Made by a program: the position numbers and the translations under genes. From positions 111,395,195-111,459,194 of the forward strand of contig CP136065.1 of the NCBI GenBank assembly GCA_032622095.1: a stretch of DNA of 64,000 nucleotides, read 5' to 3'. The DNA is from Siphonodentalium dalli. Its lineage: Eukaryota; Mollusca; Scaphopoda; Gadilida; Siphonodentaliidae. This document shows positions 41,101 to 50,813 of this stretch, one piece after another. The notes under the pieces are model-generated. The model searched no databases. It was not told the DNA's origin and saw only the letters and a list, made by a program, of their open reading frames with translations. The stretch's first letter is position 1; every line of letters starts with the position of its first letter.

Positions 41101-41671
41101 CCATAACGAACATGTAGATCCGGCTCTTCGTGGGCTCCTTTATCGGGTTATCCATGGCGTTTTATTCACGAGACTTCGCATTAAGCGCTTCACTGCAGAA
41201 TTCCCTTATGTTAAGTGTACTTTATGTAATAAATTTCCAGAGGACCTACAACATCTCTTCGTCGATTGCGAAGTGGTTCAACCCTTATGGGATTTCATAT
41301 TCACATGGATCAATAATCTTATACCCGGTAATAAATTCCGACCACATTTAGGTCATATCCGATTCCTTATAGTCCGCGCTCGAAATTCTTCACATCGCGC
41401 TCTGGCTCTCATCTTAATTACCGAGGCCATTGCGGCAATTTGGTATACCAGGAATCCTATACATTGTGCTCAGCGCCGGCTTCAGTATCATGTAACTACC
41501 CGGATAGTCCACCCGCCACATATCCTCATTTTGGCCTTTTTATCACGACTTCGATCCCGCGTTTTAATAGACCATCATCGGCTGTCCAGTAATAGTTTCG
41601 CCGAATTATGGCTCCTTTCCCCAGACATATGTACTCTTGATGACGATGATTTCGTAACCTTCTCATTTTAA
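38189..41671 (+). CDS. H4-site LINE ORF2: AP endonuclease-reverse transcriptase
   Basis: 1160 residues from MDKLHIASLN; the frame is open 61 codons further upstream but that part has hydrophobic non-domain composition. The AP endonuclease (about 1-230) has LNVCGLR, FLQETH, FYGPQ, GGDFN and SDHD, all catalytic positions present. The RT (about 430-720) has NYRPISLLNVDYKILSK, VSLDQQKAFDRVDH, RQGCSLSPLLYILC and YADDVTLIL with the catalytic Asp pair. The C-terminal region (about 800-1160) contains CTLCNKFPEDLQHLFVDCEV, a CCHC-type finger common to L1/Tx1 ORF2. The enzyme is expected to nick DNA near the H4 start codon and prime cDNA synthesis there. The endonuclease would be the source of target choice. 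Confidence 0.95.
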   Translation: MDKLHIASLNVCGLRNTKTILALKYLFLFDRVDVLFLQETHVDDYQLGQDLQYKLDCKGFWSYGTNRSCGTVIFIRNSLQHTVIKSFSDMERRCAGVDVDVSGVAFRFLSFYGPQAQDQNRDLIFQTLLPHLVTSRSVILGGDFNFIVHPKYDKIGGRTLVPAYAKEWHKKFMDFGLVDFYRHGNPTTVHTTRHSATVHTRLDRFYISRSLLTDPPNYSSQTFPHSDHDVISIFFTTIPRSAIGPGYWKANISLFLDPDFCTFWFDRTASVSGIHVTPEWWDQIKADIRAFIQNYANIKASNTRASLRKLEREYKLLLQAEHLHPGRYADQLAPLRDSIQSFHARNAEGAYIRSRSNVLNSHDGSAQFFHSLERSRSAKKIITSVTTAGTTYTSTSDILTQFTAFWSQLFTKEDTDSQAADSFLTDLHNLSVPDADLCEATLRVEELHTALFDMSSGKSPGSDGLPAEFYKTFAPQILPRLLQLYNNCFHDKLPFSQRTSLITMLPKDPAHPEIVSNYRPISLLNVDYKILSKSLCNRLKLVISSIVQEDQTCGVPGRTIMDNLHLLRNIQDYCKQKNLPCAFVSLDQQKAFDRVDHDYLFRTLSSFGFGPNFISWVRLLYTDIYSSLYINQHTSDPFPVTRSVRQGCSLSPLLYILCLEPLLHHFRNNPSITGLAVPGAPTPFKTTAYADDVTLILTTDASIGAALQTIDRYGSASGARLNLTKSVGLFIGRWSHRTDTPYGLQWSASHKILGLLFGSAVTTDDHFHNLFQKFSKTLQFGRTVNLAQFTKASYLNVYCFSKLWYYASIVPLSVHYIRLFQRAAFRFFWTTLIEPLPRSLLYAPKNAGGADIVNLRIKCNTLLLRHIQRLLTNPTARWSVFAIYWIGLSLREYVPAFAASSIAHCDPAYIPPFYLSCLRALAAFRDLPDFPQLLTIDSKQIYRHLLTPIITASPLTIRFPKLPFTLLWMNLHNEHVDPALRGLLYRVIHGVLFTRLRIKRFTAEFPYVKCTLCNKFPEDLQHLFVDCEVVQPLWDFIFTWINNLIPGNKFRPHLGHIRFLIVRARNSSHRALALILITEAIAAIWYTRNPIHCAQRRLQYHVTTRIVHPPHILILAFLSRLRSRVLIDHHRLSSNSFAELWLLSPDICTLDDDDFVTFSF

Positions 41672-42116
41672 CTCCACTCTTCTCTTTACCCCTGTTTATA
41701 TGTCTGTATGCTTAATTTCTTCATTTCAGGTACTTGCTGTGTCCTGGTACACATATACCTTAATTTGTTTTCTTTAGTTTCTCGTTTCAGGCAGTTTCTG
41801 TGCGCTTGGTCCACATATGTCTTTTTATATATTATTTTGTCTTGTCGCCTTTGCTTATCGTTTCAATAAAAAATTTATCCACAAAATCAAAAAAAAAAAA
41901 ATATATATATATTCACAAAAAATATTCAAAAATTTCTAATGAGGAAAAGATGGACCGTCTTTTGGCTTTTATCGGTCCCACGGACAGTGATGAGTCGTCC
42001 TTCTGTCGCCCGTTACACCCGTAACATGTCGTTCCACTTATGGCGATTATTCTAAGGACCCTCCTGGTCTTGTGATTCCCGTTCGGCCCGATGACCAGGA
42101 CTGAGTCCGCACTCTA

Positions 42117-42148
<32 letters not shown>

Positions 42149-42149
<1 letters not shown>

Positions 42150-42156
42150 TGTCAGG
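42149..42156 (+). other. H4 target word between LINE copies 2 and 3
   Basis: ATGTCAGG after an A run of about 27, followed by CCGGCAGATACTC. Confidence 0.9.
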
Positions 42157-42267
42157 CCGGCAGATACTCACAACAGACTGACGCTGCGACGGCTTGGCCG
42201 TGTGTTTAACCCGCTTCCAGGGTGTTTCCCGCTTCTATTTGTATTTTTTCTTCTCACATGTTTCAAG

Positions 42268-43461
42268 ATGGCTGAGCTGGATCCGCGGCTCAACACTTCC
42301 AAAGATTCCATCATTCAAGGTATGTGCGACACACCACCTGCACCACCTGCTCCACCCGTCACCGACGCACCTTCTGCACCACCGGAACCACCACCTCCGC
42401 CTCCCGTTCAGAAGGTTTATATCTCTACAGATGGGTATGAAGTCGCGTCCACTGACCCTTTGGATCCGTACAAGGGTACTTATGGCGAAAATACGTCACT
42501 TCTTTCGGATGACGTGAAACAAAGCTTGTGGGGTAGAACTACCAACATTTTTCTTCGTGGTCCCCGTCCGGGACGCGTAAATGCCACATTGTTGGCAGAA
42601 AAGATTACTGAACGGATGCCCCAAGTCGGCATTACGGCGATCCATCGAGGTCAAGATAGTCGTGAATGGACAATTGTGTTTTCTACTGATGGTTTCGTCC
42701 AAGATTTCAGGCACCTCACACCTCCATTTTCTCCCATGGCAGGGATCACTACTGTCGCAGAACTTTCCCGGTACGAGCCTCGGGCGCACACCGTAAAAAT
42801 TAATTGGCTCCCGTTTAGCGTCCCGCATTCGGTAGTCATCGCGCACCTCACAGAATACGGGACGGTGCTGGAAATAGAGTACGAATCCTTCCGAGCCGTC
42901 GGCCAAGAAATCGCCAACGGCCGTCGGCGGCTTCGCATGAAATTTATTAAACCCGATATAACCGACTTTCCCGACTTCGGCATGCTGGCTGGATATAAAG
43001 TATTCTACACTGTCGCGGGGAGATCGCCCTTATGCTTGAAATGTGGGCAGCGTGGCCATGTGCGCATGACTTGCCCAGACAACAACTTTTCCCCGTCGGG
43101 AGTGTTATCTCGGCCGACGGATTACGCGGCGGCAGTCCGCCGCCATAGAGGCCGGCCAGAATCACCTTCAGTGCAGCCCCCGGATGATGGTCACGTGACC
43201 CTGTCAACGTTCGAGGCACCATTAGCACCAGGGCAGGACTATATGCCTCCTCCCTCTTTCCAGGAGGGGGAGCTCCACAATGATTTCCAGTTGTCCGAGT
43301 CCGGGTCAGACGATTTGGATGTGGAAAAAGTTTCGGAATCGGACAGTCCACTGTCCCCTGCCATTCACCGTATGGAAGTGATGGACACTCGCGCGGTTGG
43401 GGGGGGGGCAGTAAGCGACAGCATGAGGGTGACGAGGAACGTCACCCTCCTGCCAAGTTGA
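42268..43461 (+). CDS. LINE ORF1, copy 3, altered C-terminus
   Basis: 397 residues from MAELDPRL. Identical to copy 2 up to the G run. With 10 G the frame changes to AVSDSMRVTRNVTLLPS and stops 29 nt before the TAATG of the next frame, so coupled translation would fail. The zinc knuckle and RNA-binding region are kept. The frame is also open backwards through the A run into the end of copy 2, which is coincidental. Confidence 0.8.
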   Translation: MAELDPRLNTSKDSIIQGMCDTPPAPPAPPVTDAPSAPPEPPPPPPVQKVYISTDGYEVASTDPLDPYKGTYGENTSLLSDDVKQSLWGRTTNIFLRGPRPGRVNATLLAEKITERMPQVGITAIHRGQDSREWTIVFSTDGFVQDFRHLTPPFSPMAGITTVAELSRYEPRAHTVKINWLPFSVPHSVVIAHLTEYGTVLEIEYESFRAVGQEIANGRRRLRMKFIKPDITDFPDFGMLAGYKVFYTVAGRSPLCLKCGQRGHVRMTCPDNNFSPSGVLSRPTDYAAAVRRHRGRPESPSVQPPDDGHVTLSTFEAPLAPGQDYMPPPSFQEGELHNDFQLSESGSDDLDVEKVSESDSPLSPAIHRMEVMDTRAVGGGAVSDSMRVTRNVTLLPS

Positions 43462-43489
43462 ATGTGCGGGAAGGCCCAGCTCCTGATTA

Positions 43490-43747
43490 ATGTGTTTTAA
43501 TATGATTGTGTATATTTATTCTCTTCGACCCTCGCTAACGTCCCTGATTTTCCCTTTTGCCTTCTGGATATATTGTGTTGCCTTTTTCTTCACGACCTTT
43601 CGCTTTTCCTCTGATTTTTGCACCTGCCCACCGACTCAACTTTACGCCAGATCCATTGGGGACTGGCTGTTCTTTGTGTCTTTCTGTATCTATTTATGTG
43701 TCCCTTGTCTCGTTTCGTACCTCACCTTTTCGACTTTCCATGGATAA
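43490..43747 (+). CDS. Small hydrophobic frame (copy 3)
   Basis: Same 85-codon frame as in copy 2 at the protein level, again overlapping the ORF2 start. In this copy the upstream ORF1 ends before the overlap. Confidence 0.35.
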   Translation: MCFNMIVYIYSLRPSLTSLIFPFAFWIYCVAFFFTTFRFSSDFCTCPPTQLYARSIGDWLFFVSFCIYLCVPCLVSYLTFSTFHG

Positions 43748-46700
43748 ACTTCACATAGCCTCTTTAAATGTGTGCGGTCTTCGCAATACTAAGACTATTC
43801 TGGCCCTTAAGTATCTCTTCCTTTTTGATAGGGTCGACGTGCTTTTCCTTCAGGAAACGCACGTCGACGATTATCAACTTGGACAGGACCTACAATATAA
43901 ATTAGATTGCAAAGGTTTTTGGTCCTATGGTACTAACCGCTCATGCGGCACGGTGATTTTTATTCGAAATTCCCTACAACACACCGTGATTAAATCTTTT
44001 TCGGATATGGAACGCCGCTGCGCGGGCGTCGATGTCGACGTCTCCGGAGTGGCTTTCCGTTTCCTTTCCTTTTATGGTCCTCAAGCACAAGATCAAAATC
44101 GAGACCTTATTTTTCAAACTTTACTCCCCCATTTAGTCACCAGCCGTTCAGTCATTTTAGGTGGGGATTTTAATTTCATTGTTCACCCTAAATATGACAA
44201 AATTGGTGGCCGGACCTTGGTTCCCGCCTATGCTAAAGAATGGCACAAAAAATTTATGGATTTTGGCCTCGTTGATTTTTATAGGCATGGCAACCCTACC
44301 ACTGTCCACACTACTCGTCATAGCGCTACTGTCCATACGCGCCTGGACAGGTTCTATATCTCCCGATCTCTGCTGACCGACCCCCCCAACTATTCTTCCC
44401 AAACTTTCCCCCACTCTGATCACGATGTCATTAGTATTTTTTTCACAACGATCCCCCGATCCGCTATTGGCCCCGGATATTGGAAAGCCAACATTTCCCT
44501 TTTTCTTGATCCTGATTTCTGTACCTTTTGGTTTGATCGCACCGCTTCTGTGTCTGGCATTCATGTCACACCGGAGTGGTGGGATCAGATCAAGGCGGAT
44601 ATTAGAGCTTTTATTCAGAATTATGCCAATATTAAGGCATCAAATACTAGAGCTTCCCTTCGAAAATTGGAACGAGAATATAAACTTTTACTTCAGGCTG
44701 AGCACTTACATCCTGGCAGATATGCCGACCAGCTCGCCCCTCTTCGTGATAGCATCCAATCCTTTCATGCTCGGAACGCTGAGGGTGCTTATATCCGTTC
44801 GCGCTCAAATGTTTTAAATTCCCATGACGGTTCTGCCCAATTTTTCCATTCCCTAGAACGCTCACGCAGTGCCAAAAAAATTATTACTTCCGTCACCACT
44901 GCTGGTACGACCTATACTTCGACTTCCGATATTCTCACTCAATTTACGGCCTTTTGGTCTCAGCTCTTCACCAAAGAGGACACCGATTCTCAAGCAGCTG
45001 ATTCTTTTCTAACTGACCTACATAACTTGTCTGTCCCAGACGCGGACCTCTGTGAAGCCACTCTTCGTGTTGAAGAATTACACACTGCGCTATTTGACAT
45101 GTCTTCCGGCAAATCCCCAGGCTCGGATGGCCTCCCTGCAGAATTTTACAAGACTTTTGCCCCACAAATTTTGCCTCGATTATTACAGCTTTACAACAAC
45201 TGCTTTCACGATAAACTTCCTTTTTCACAGCGGACGTCGCTTATTACTATGCTCCCGAAAGACCCAGCTCATCCTGAAATTGTGTCTAATTATAGGCCCA
45301 TCAGCCTTCTTAATGTAGATTACAAAATTTTGTCTAAATCCCTTTGTAACCGACTTAAATTGGTCATTTCTTCTATAGTCCAAGAAGATCAAACGTGTGG
45401 AGTTCCGGGACGCACTATCATGGATAATTTACATTTACTTCGGAATATTCAAGACTATTGTAAACAGAAAAATCTCCCATGCGCTTTCGTTAGCCTCGAT
45501 CAACAGAAGGCATTCGATCGAGTTGATCATGATTATTTATTCCGCACCCTTTCCTCCTTTGGCTTTGGGCCCAACTTTATCTCTTGGGTCCGTCTTTTAT
45601 ATACTGACATTTATTCTAGTCTTTATATCAACCAACACACTTCCGACCCCTTTCCAGTAACTCGGTCAGTCCGCCAGGGATGCAGTCTTTCCCCGCTTTT
45701 ATATATCTTGTGCTTAGAACCCCTGCTACATCACTTTCGCAATAACCCCTCGATCACCGGGCTAGCTGTGCCCGGTGCTCCGACCCCCTTTAAAACTACA
45801 GCGTATGCTGATGACGTGACCTTAATACTTACTACCGATGCCTCCATCGGAGCCGCATTACAAACGATCGATCGTTATGGCTCAGCGTCCGGTGCTCGGC
45901 TCAACTTAACTAAATCGGTTGGGTTATTTATCGGTCGCTGGAGTCATCGTACGGACACTCCGTACGGTCTCCAGTGGTCCGCTTCCCACAAAATTTTAGG
46001 CCTGCTTTTTGGTTCGGCAGTAACTACCGATGACCATTTCCACAACTTATTTCAGAAATTTTCTAAAACTTTACAATTTGGTCGCACCGTCAATTTAGCT
46101 CAATTCACCAAAGCCTCGTATCTCAATGTCTATTGCTTCAGCAAACTATGGTATTACGCGTCTATTGTTCCTTTGTCCGTCCATTATATTCGGCTTTTTC
46201 AGAGAGCAGCTTTTCGTTTTTTTTGGACTACTTTAATTGAGCCCCTCCCGCGGTCTTTGCTTTATGCACCGAAAAATGCAGGAGGTGCCGATATTGTCAA
46301 TTTACGAATTAAATGCAATACCCTCCTCCTTCGTCACATCCAACGGTTGCTGACCAACCCCACCGCTCGATGGTCCGTTTTTGCTATATATTGGATTGGG
46401 CTCTCTCTCCGGGAATACGTCCCCGCTTTCGCTGCTTCTAGTATCGCGCATTGCGATCCGGCGTATATTCCCCCCTTTTACCTGTCTTGCTTGCGTGCTT
46501 TAGCAGCATTTCGTGACCTTCCCGATTTTCCCCAACTACTCACCATCGATTCAAAACAAATTTATCGCCATTTACTGACGCCCATTATTACTGCCTCGCC
46601 CCTTACCATTCGTTTTCCTAAACTACCTTTTACTTTGCTCTGGATGAACCTCCATAACGAACATGTAGATCCGGCTCTTCGTGGGCTCCTTTATCGGGTT

Positions 46701-47222
46701 ATCCATGGCGTTTTATTCACGAGACTTCGCATTAAGCGCTTCACTGCAGAATTCCCTTATGTTAACTGTACTTTATGTAATAAATTTCCAGAGGACCTAC
46801 AACATCTCTTCGTCGATTGCGAAGTGGTTCAACCCTTATGGGATTTCATATTCACATGGATCAATAATCTTATACCCGGTAATAAATTCCGACCACATTT
46901 AGGTCATATCCGATTCCTTATAGTCCGCGCTCGAAATTCTTCACATCGCGCTCTGGCTCTCATCTTAATTACCGAGGCCATTGCGGCAATTTGGTATACC
47001 AGGAATCCTATACATTGTGCTCAGCGCCGGCTTCAGTATCATGTAACTACCCGGATAGTCCACCCGCCACATATCCTCATTTTGGCCTTTTTATCACGAC
47101 TTCGATCCCGCGTTTTAATCGATCATCATCGGCTGTCCAGTAATAGTTTCGCCGAATTATGGCTCATTTCCCCAGACATATGTACTCTTGATGACGATGA
47201 TTTCGTAACCTTCTCATTTTAA
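43740..47222 (+). CDS. LINE ORF2, copy 3
   Basis: 1160 residues, intact. Differs from copy 2 at only two visible positions: YVNCTLCN for YVKCTLCN beside the C-terminal finger, and WLISPD for WLLSPD near the end. All catalytic motifs (QETH, GGDFN, SDHD, YADD) are kept. Such near-identity means a recent origin or homogenisation with copy 2. Confidence 0.95.
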   Translation: MDKLHIASLNVCGLRNTKTILALKYLFLFDRVDVLFLQETHVDDYQLGQDLQYKLDCKGFWSYGTNRSCGTVIFIRNSLQHTVIKSFSDMERRCAGVDVDVSGVAFRFLSFYGPQAQDQNRDLIFQTLLPHLVTSRSVILGGDFNFIVHPKYDKIGGRTLVPAYAKEWHKKFMDFGLVDFYRHGNPTTVHTTRHSATVHTRLDRFYISRSLLTDPPNYSSQTFPHSDHDVISIFFTTIPRSAIGPGYWKANISLFLDPDFCTFWFDRTASVSGIHVTPEWWDQIKADIRAFIQNYANIKASNTRASLRKLEREYKLLLQAEHLHPGRYADQLAPLRDSIQSFHARNAEGAYIRSRSNVLNSHDGSAQFFHSLERSRSAKKIITSVTTAGTTYTSTSDILTQFTAFWSQLFTKEDTDSQAADSFLTDLHNLSVPDADLCEATLRVEELHTALFDMSSGKSPGSDGLPAEFYKTFAPQILPRLLQLYNNCFHDKLPFSQRTSLITMLPKDPAHPEIVSNYRPISLLNVDYKILSKSLCNRLKLVISSIVQEDQTCGVPGRTIMDNLHLLRNIQDYCKQKNLPCAFVSLDQQKAFDRVDHDYLFRTLSSFGFGPNFISWVRLLYTDIYSSLYINQHTSDPFPVTRSVRQGCSLSPLLYILCLEPLLHHFRNNPSITGLAVPGAPTPFKTTAYADDVTLILTTDASIGAALQTIDRYGSASGARLNLTKSVGLFIGRWSHRTDTPYGLQWSASHKILGLLFGSAVTTDDHFHNLFQKFSKTLQFGRTVNLAQFTKASYLNVYCFSKLWYYASIVPLSVHYIRLFQRAAFRFFWTTLIEPLPRSLLYAPKNAGGADIVNLRIKCNTLLLRHIQRLLTNPTARWSVFAIYWIGLSLREYVPAFAASSIAHCDPAYIPPFYLSCLRALAAFRDLPDFPQLLTIDSKQIYRHLLTPIITASPLTIRFPKLPFTLLWMNLHNEHVDPALRGLLYRVIHGVLFTRLRIKRFTAEFPYVNCTLCNKFPEDLQHLFVDCEVVQPLWDFIFTWINNLIPGNKFRPHLGHIRFLIVRARNSSHRALALILITEAIAAIWYTRNPIHCAQRRLQYHVTTRIVHPPHILILAFLSRLRSRVLIDHHRLSSNSFAELWLISPDICTLDDDDFVTFSF

Positions 47223-47647
47223 CTCCACTCTTCTCTTTACCCCTGTTTATATGTCTGTATGCTTAATTTCTTCATTTCAGGTACTTGCTGTGTCCTGGTA
47301 CACATATACCTTAATTTGTTTTCTTTAGTTTCTCGTTTCAGGCAGTTTCTGTGCGCTTGGTCCACATATGTCTTTTTATATATTATTTTGTCTTGTCGCC
47401 TTTGCTTATCTTTTCAATAAAAAATTATCCACAAAATCACAAACAAAAACAAAATATATATATATATATATATATATATTCAGAAAAAATATTCCAAAAT
47501 TTCTAATGAGGAAAAGATGGACCGTCTTTTGGCTTTTATCGGTCCCACGGACAGTGATGAGTCGTAACATGTCGTTCCACTTATGGCGATTATTCTAAGG
47601 ACCCTCCTGGTCTTGTGATTCCCGTTCGGCCCGATGACCAGGACTGA

Positions 47648-48007
<360 letters not shown>

Positions 48008-48042
48008 ACACCCGAAAGATCGAAGCACAGCTTCAAACAAAC

Positions 48043-48058
48043 GGCCCTTTTCAGGGCC
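48043..48058 (+). terminator. Histone mRNA 3' stem-loop (H4 copy 2)
   Basis: GGCCCTTTTCAGGGCC with ACCA and downstream AAAGAGA, as in copy 1. Confidence 0.95.
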
Positions 48059-48658
48059 ACCAAATTATTTTAAAGAGATACTTTAAAAATTGCTGTACAG
48101 CAAAAATAACACGCCATGTTAATACAATTTTAGTATATACATGAAAGGCACATAAAGGAGTGAGTGAGTGAGCGAGCGAGCGAGCGAGTGAAGGATGGAA
48201 ACGTGCTCATAAAAGTTTACTAAATACAATTTTTTTTTCGAACACTGCACTATGTTAGTTTAGTTCTATATATATAGACAAACTGCATAGTAACTGAAAT
48301 GTGTATGGACGTGTGACCTAACTTTTAATCACTTGTTACATCTTCATCAGGGAATTGGGCTATATTCCACAATTAATCATTCAATATTCAAACAAGCTCA
48401 TTCCCGTTATTATTATTTTTTACACACATTTCTGACAGCTACTTTGTTGCCATGCCCCCCACATATACGGGGCATGTTCTTATATACTTGATCCCAATAA
48501 ATGCTATGTGCACTTTAGTTGGGATATTTGCTTATATTTTTATTCAGTTCAGTTCCCTTCCTTTTCATGGTTATTCGTGAATTCCTCATTGTCCCTAACC
48601 CACAGTGATTCGAATAGTTTAGCAATTCTAATAGTTTATCTTTTTGGAAAATTTGGGT
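48059..48658. other. H4-H2B convergent spacer, copy 2
   Basis: Non-coding. Nearly the same as the copy 3 spacer; differs from the copy 1 spacer mainly in the simple repeat (GAGT/GAGC)n at about 48157-48188. No gene. Confidence 0.8.
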
Positions 48659-48674
48659 GGCCCTGAAAAGGGCC
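48659..48674 (-). terminator. Histone mRNA 3' stem-loop (H2B copy 2)
   Basis: Minus strand GGCCCTTTTCAGGGCC followed by ACCC. Confidence 0.95.
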
Positions 48675-48703
48675 GTTTGTGTGTAAAGCTGTAAGTGAAC
48701 AGT

Positions 48704-49075
48704 TTACTTGCTGCTGGTGTACTTCGTGACGGCCTTGGTGCCCTCAGAGACGGCGTGCTTGGCCAATTCACCTGGGAGAAGAAGTCTGACGGCGGTCTGG
48801 ACCTCTCTGGAGGTGATGGTGGATCGTTTGTTGTAGTGGGCCAATCGGGAGGCCTCAGCTGCGATCCTCTCGAAAATGTCGTTGACAAAGCTGTTCATGA
48901 TGGACATGGCTTTGCTGCTGACACCGGTGTCTGGGTGTACCTGTTTCAAGACTTTGTAGATGTAGATTCCGTAGGATTCCTTCCTTTTTCGGTGCCTCTT
49001 CTTGGTGCCGGTCGTTGACGCCTTCTGGGTCTTGGTGGCCTTTTTGGCTCCTTTGCTTCCTGCTTTGGGTGGCAT
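48704..49075 (-). CDS. H2B: Histone H2B, copy 2
   Basis: Protein identical to H2B copy 1; only synonymous differences. The 5' leader continues to ATGGATCG at 49124-49131 and then meets family A copy A3. The native H2A/H2B promoter lies about 2.6 kb upstream (51744-51992), beyond retroelements A3, A4 and B3 and a duplicated H2B fragment. The intact frame despite this separation suggests homogenisation with functional copies or a very recent disruption. Confidence 0.97.
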   Translation of the reverse strand: MPPKAGSKGAKKATKTQKASTTGTKKRHRKRKESYGIYIYKVLKQVHPDTGVSSKAMSIMNSFVNDIFERIAAEASRLAHYNKRSTITSREVQTAVRLLLPGELAKHAVSEGTKAVTKYTSSK

Positions 49076-49131
49076 CGTGAAACGAGATGAAAATTATTTT
49101 ACTTGACGAAATGTCGAGAAAATATGGATCG

Positions 49132-50410
49132 CCGCTACTACTACTACTATGGGGGGTTTGGGAAACTTTCCCGGGAAGATTTGAAAGGGGCGGAACCCCT
49201 CTCCTACAACCCACTGTGATTTAATATAAAGTACATGTAATGGTAATACATTAAACATGAGATTGATGAAGGTGAAGTGAAAATGATCTATTTTTTTTTT
49301 TTGGATTTCTTTGCTTTCTTTTTTCGTCGGTTTGGTATTGTTGTTGTTGTTGTTGATGCTGTGGCTGTGTCCGAGTCGGAACTGGATTTTTCTTTTTCTT
49401 CTGTTTGTTCCTGCTTTCCGCATGGAGGAGGGCGTTTGGAACAGAGTATATTCTCTCCTTGAATTTTGACAATGCCTTGTGCAGGGTCCAGCTCGTCAGG
49501 TCCTCTGTAAACGTGACTATCCCTCAGCAGGAAGAATTCGCGATTGTTGATTGGGTATTTCATTCCTGCTGCGTGGTGTTCACGAATCGCCACTGCGATG
49601 TCATCACGCTCAAAGTCGATCTCATCTTCTGTTGGAGACGCCGGCTTCACGTCATACCTCGGCGTCGGAGGGGCGGAGATGGTGATATCCGCCCCTGGTG
49701 GAGAGTGGCTGGGTGGTGTTTCCATCTCCACGTTGAAACTGGCGGCAGGAACATCGGGGGTGGAATCCGCGTCCCTGTCTCCGCTCGTCTCTGTGCCGAC
49801 AGCAGGGACCTCCGGCAGATCTACGGAGTCCCTGCTAGCTGGTCTGATGTCAACTGTCTCCATGCAGGCCGGGTCGTCTGGGCGTCTCTCAGACAACTCC
49901 GGCCTACCGGCTGTGACACTGGATGGCTGAACCACACGGGGAGGGGTGACCGGTCGATCAACTGTCACCCCCATCTTCTTCTTCCATTTCGCCCGTCTGG
50001 CTGCGTCCCTTCTCCTTCGAGCTGGTGTCTTTTTCTTAGGAGGCTCCTTCTTCATGGTACGGCTGGTCTTGGTCTTGCTCCAGGTGGAAGATTTCTGGTT
50101 TCCAGCATCTCCCGTCCTGAATTCAACACAGAGAGTCAAATAGCCTCTGTTAGACTGGAGATTCCAGCTAACAATATCCGCAATTTGAGATCTCTCTAGT
50201 GCTGCTAACGCGGCGTCAGGGATTAGCTCCATTGTCCGTCGCACTAAGCCTAATCCAAAACCGTCTCACTCGCCGGCATCAGCACGAGGGCGGTTGCTTC
50301 CAATTAAGGTTACAGACCGCTCAAATCACTCGTACCGACGCTCTGACACCGCAAGGAACTAATAGAGCCAAATAGAATCTGACTTGTTCGCTCCACTTGC
50401 TGCCAGAGAT
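49132..50410 (-). mobile_element. Family A retroelement, copy A3
   Basis: Full-length unit between ATGGATCG at 49124-49131 and at 50411-50418. Right end TCTGGCAGCAAGTGGAGCG on the minus strand. The 3' junction carries extra CTACTACTA triplets (49135-49146), so the tail has a short (TAG)n repeat of variable length. Confidence 0.75.
49288..50232 (-). CDS. Family A protein, copy A3, different C-terminal module
   Basis: About 314 residues from ATG 50232. The first 200 residues are those of A1/A2. After ISAPPTPRYDVKPASPTEDE the sequence changes to a charged segment DFERDDIAVAIREHHAAGMK, then YPINNREFFLLRDSHVYRG, a Cys-containing stretch and the lysine tail RRKKKAKKSKKKK. The pattern YPxNxxExxLL..xxYxG is kept in A1, A2, A3 and A5, so this is a fast-diverging but related module. 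Confidence 0.6.
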   Translation of the reverse strand: MELIPDAALAALERSQIADIVSWNLQSNRGYLTLCVEFRTGDAGNQKSSTWSKTKTSRTMKKEPPKKKTPARRRRDAARRAKWKKKMGVTVDRPVTPPRVVQPSSVTAGRPELSERRPDDPACMETVDIRPASRDSVDLPEVPAVGTETSGDRDADSTPDVPAASFNVEMETPPSHSPPGADITISAPPTPRYDVKPASPTEDEIDFERDDIAVAIREHHAAGMKYPINNREFFLLRDSHVYRGPDELDPAQGIVKIQGENILCSKRPPPCGKQEQTEEKEKSSSDSDTATASTTTTTIPNRRKKKAKKSKKKK

Positions 50411-50418
50411 ATGGATCG

Positions 50419-50813
50419 CCTACTATGGGGGGTTTGGGAAACTTTCCCGGGAAGATTTGAAAGGGGCGGAACCCCTCTCCTACAACCCACTGTTGAGTTT
50501 AATGAAGATACATGTAATGGTGTTACATTAACATGAGATTGGTGGGGGTGAAATGAAAATGATCTAGACAGTTATTTCTTTTTCTTGGCTTTCTTTTTTT
50601 TTCTGTGTTGGAGTTCTGTTTGTTGTTGTTGTTGTTGTATTTGGAGATCTATTTGTAGTTGTTCCTGTTGTCGCAGTCTTTGCCGGAACATCAGGGTGTC
50701 GGCCTTGGCCGACGCCAACAGTATGTCGGCTTCTGCCTGAGTCTCCAGCGCCAACTTAACTGTTTCTTCGATAGAGCGAGTGGAGCTGGTGCTGGTGGTA
50801 CTGTTGTTGTTGT
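50419..50813 (-). mobile_element. Hybrid family A-type element A4, 5' truncated
   Basis: The 3' UTR and tail are those of family A (GTCTAGATCATTTTCATTTC.. TGGGTTGTAGGAGAGG..), but the upstream coding part is unrelated to other A copies. It joins H2B coding sequence at about 50814. It is flanked on the left by ATGGATCG (50411-50418). Confidence 0.65.
50572..50813 (-). pseudogene. Gln/Lys-rich protein 3' end in A4
   Basis: The frame reads [20 protein letters not shown], then a long predicted coiled helix (ADTLMFRQRLRQQEQLQIDL), a Gln run and a lysine tail KKKKAKKKK. The lysine tail is the only feature shared with other family A proteins. The 5' part is missing. The coiled helix suggests multimerisation, as in ORF1 proteins, but that is inference. 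Confidence 0.5.

Larger units (their letters stand above)
36605..42148 (+). mobile_element. H4-site Tx1-like LINE, copy 2, full length
   Basis: A 5.54-kb non-LTR retrotransposon: leader of 111 nt, ORF1 (36716-37939), overlapping small frame (37939-38196), ORF2 (38189-41671) and a 3' UTR of about 480 nt with AATAAA and an internal A-rich tract (about 41888-41900) about 230 bp before the terminal A run. ORF2 motif style (L1/Tx1 type endonuclease, NYRPISLLNVDYKI, RQGCSLSPLLY) and the C-terminal CCHC place it in the L1/Tx1 group, which includes known target-specific elements. All ORFs are intact, so this is the best candidate for an active copy. Confidence 0.9.
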
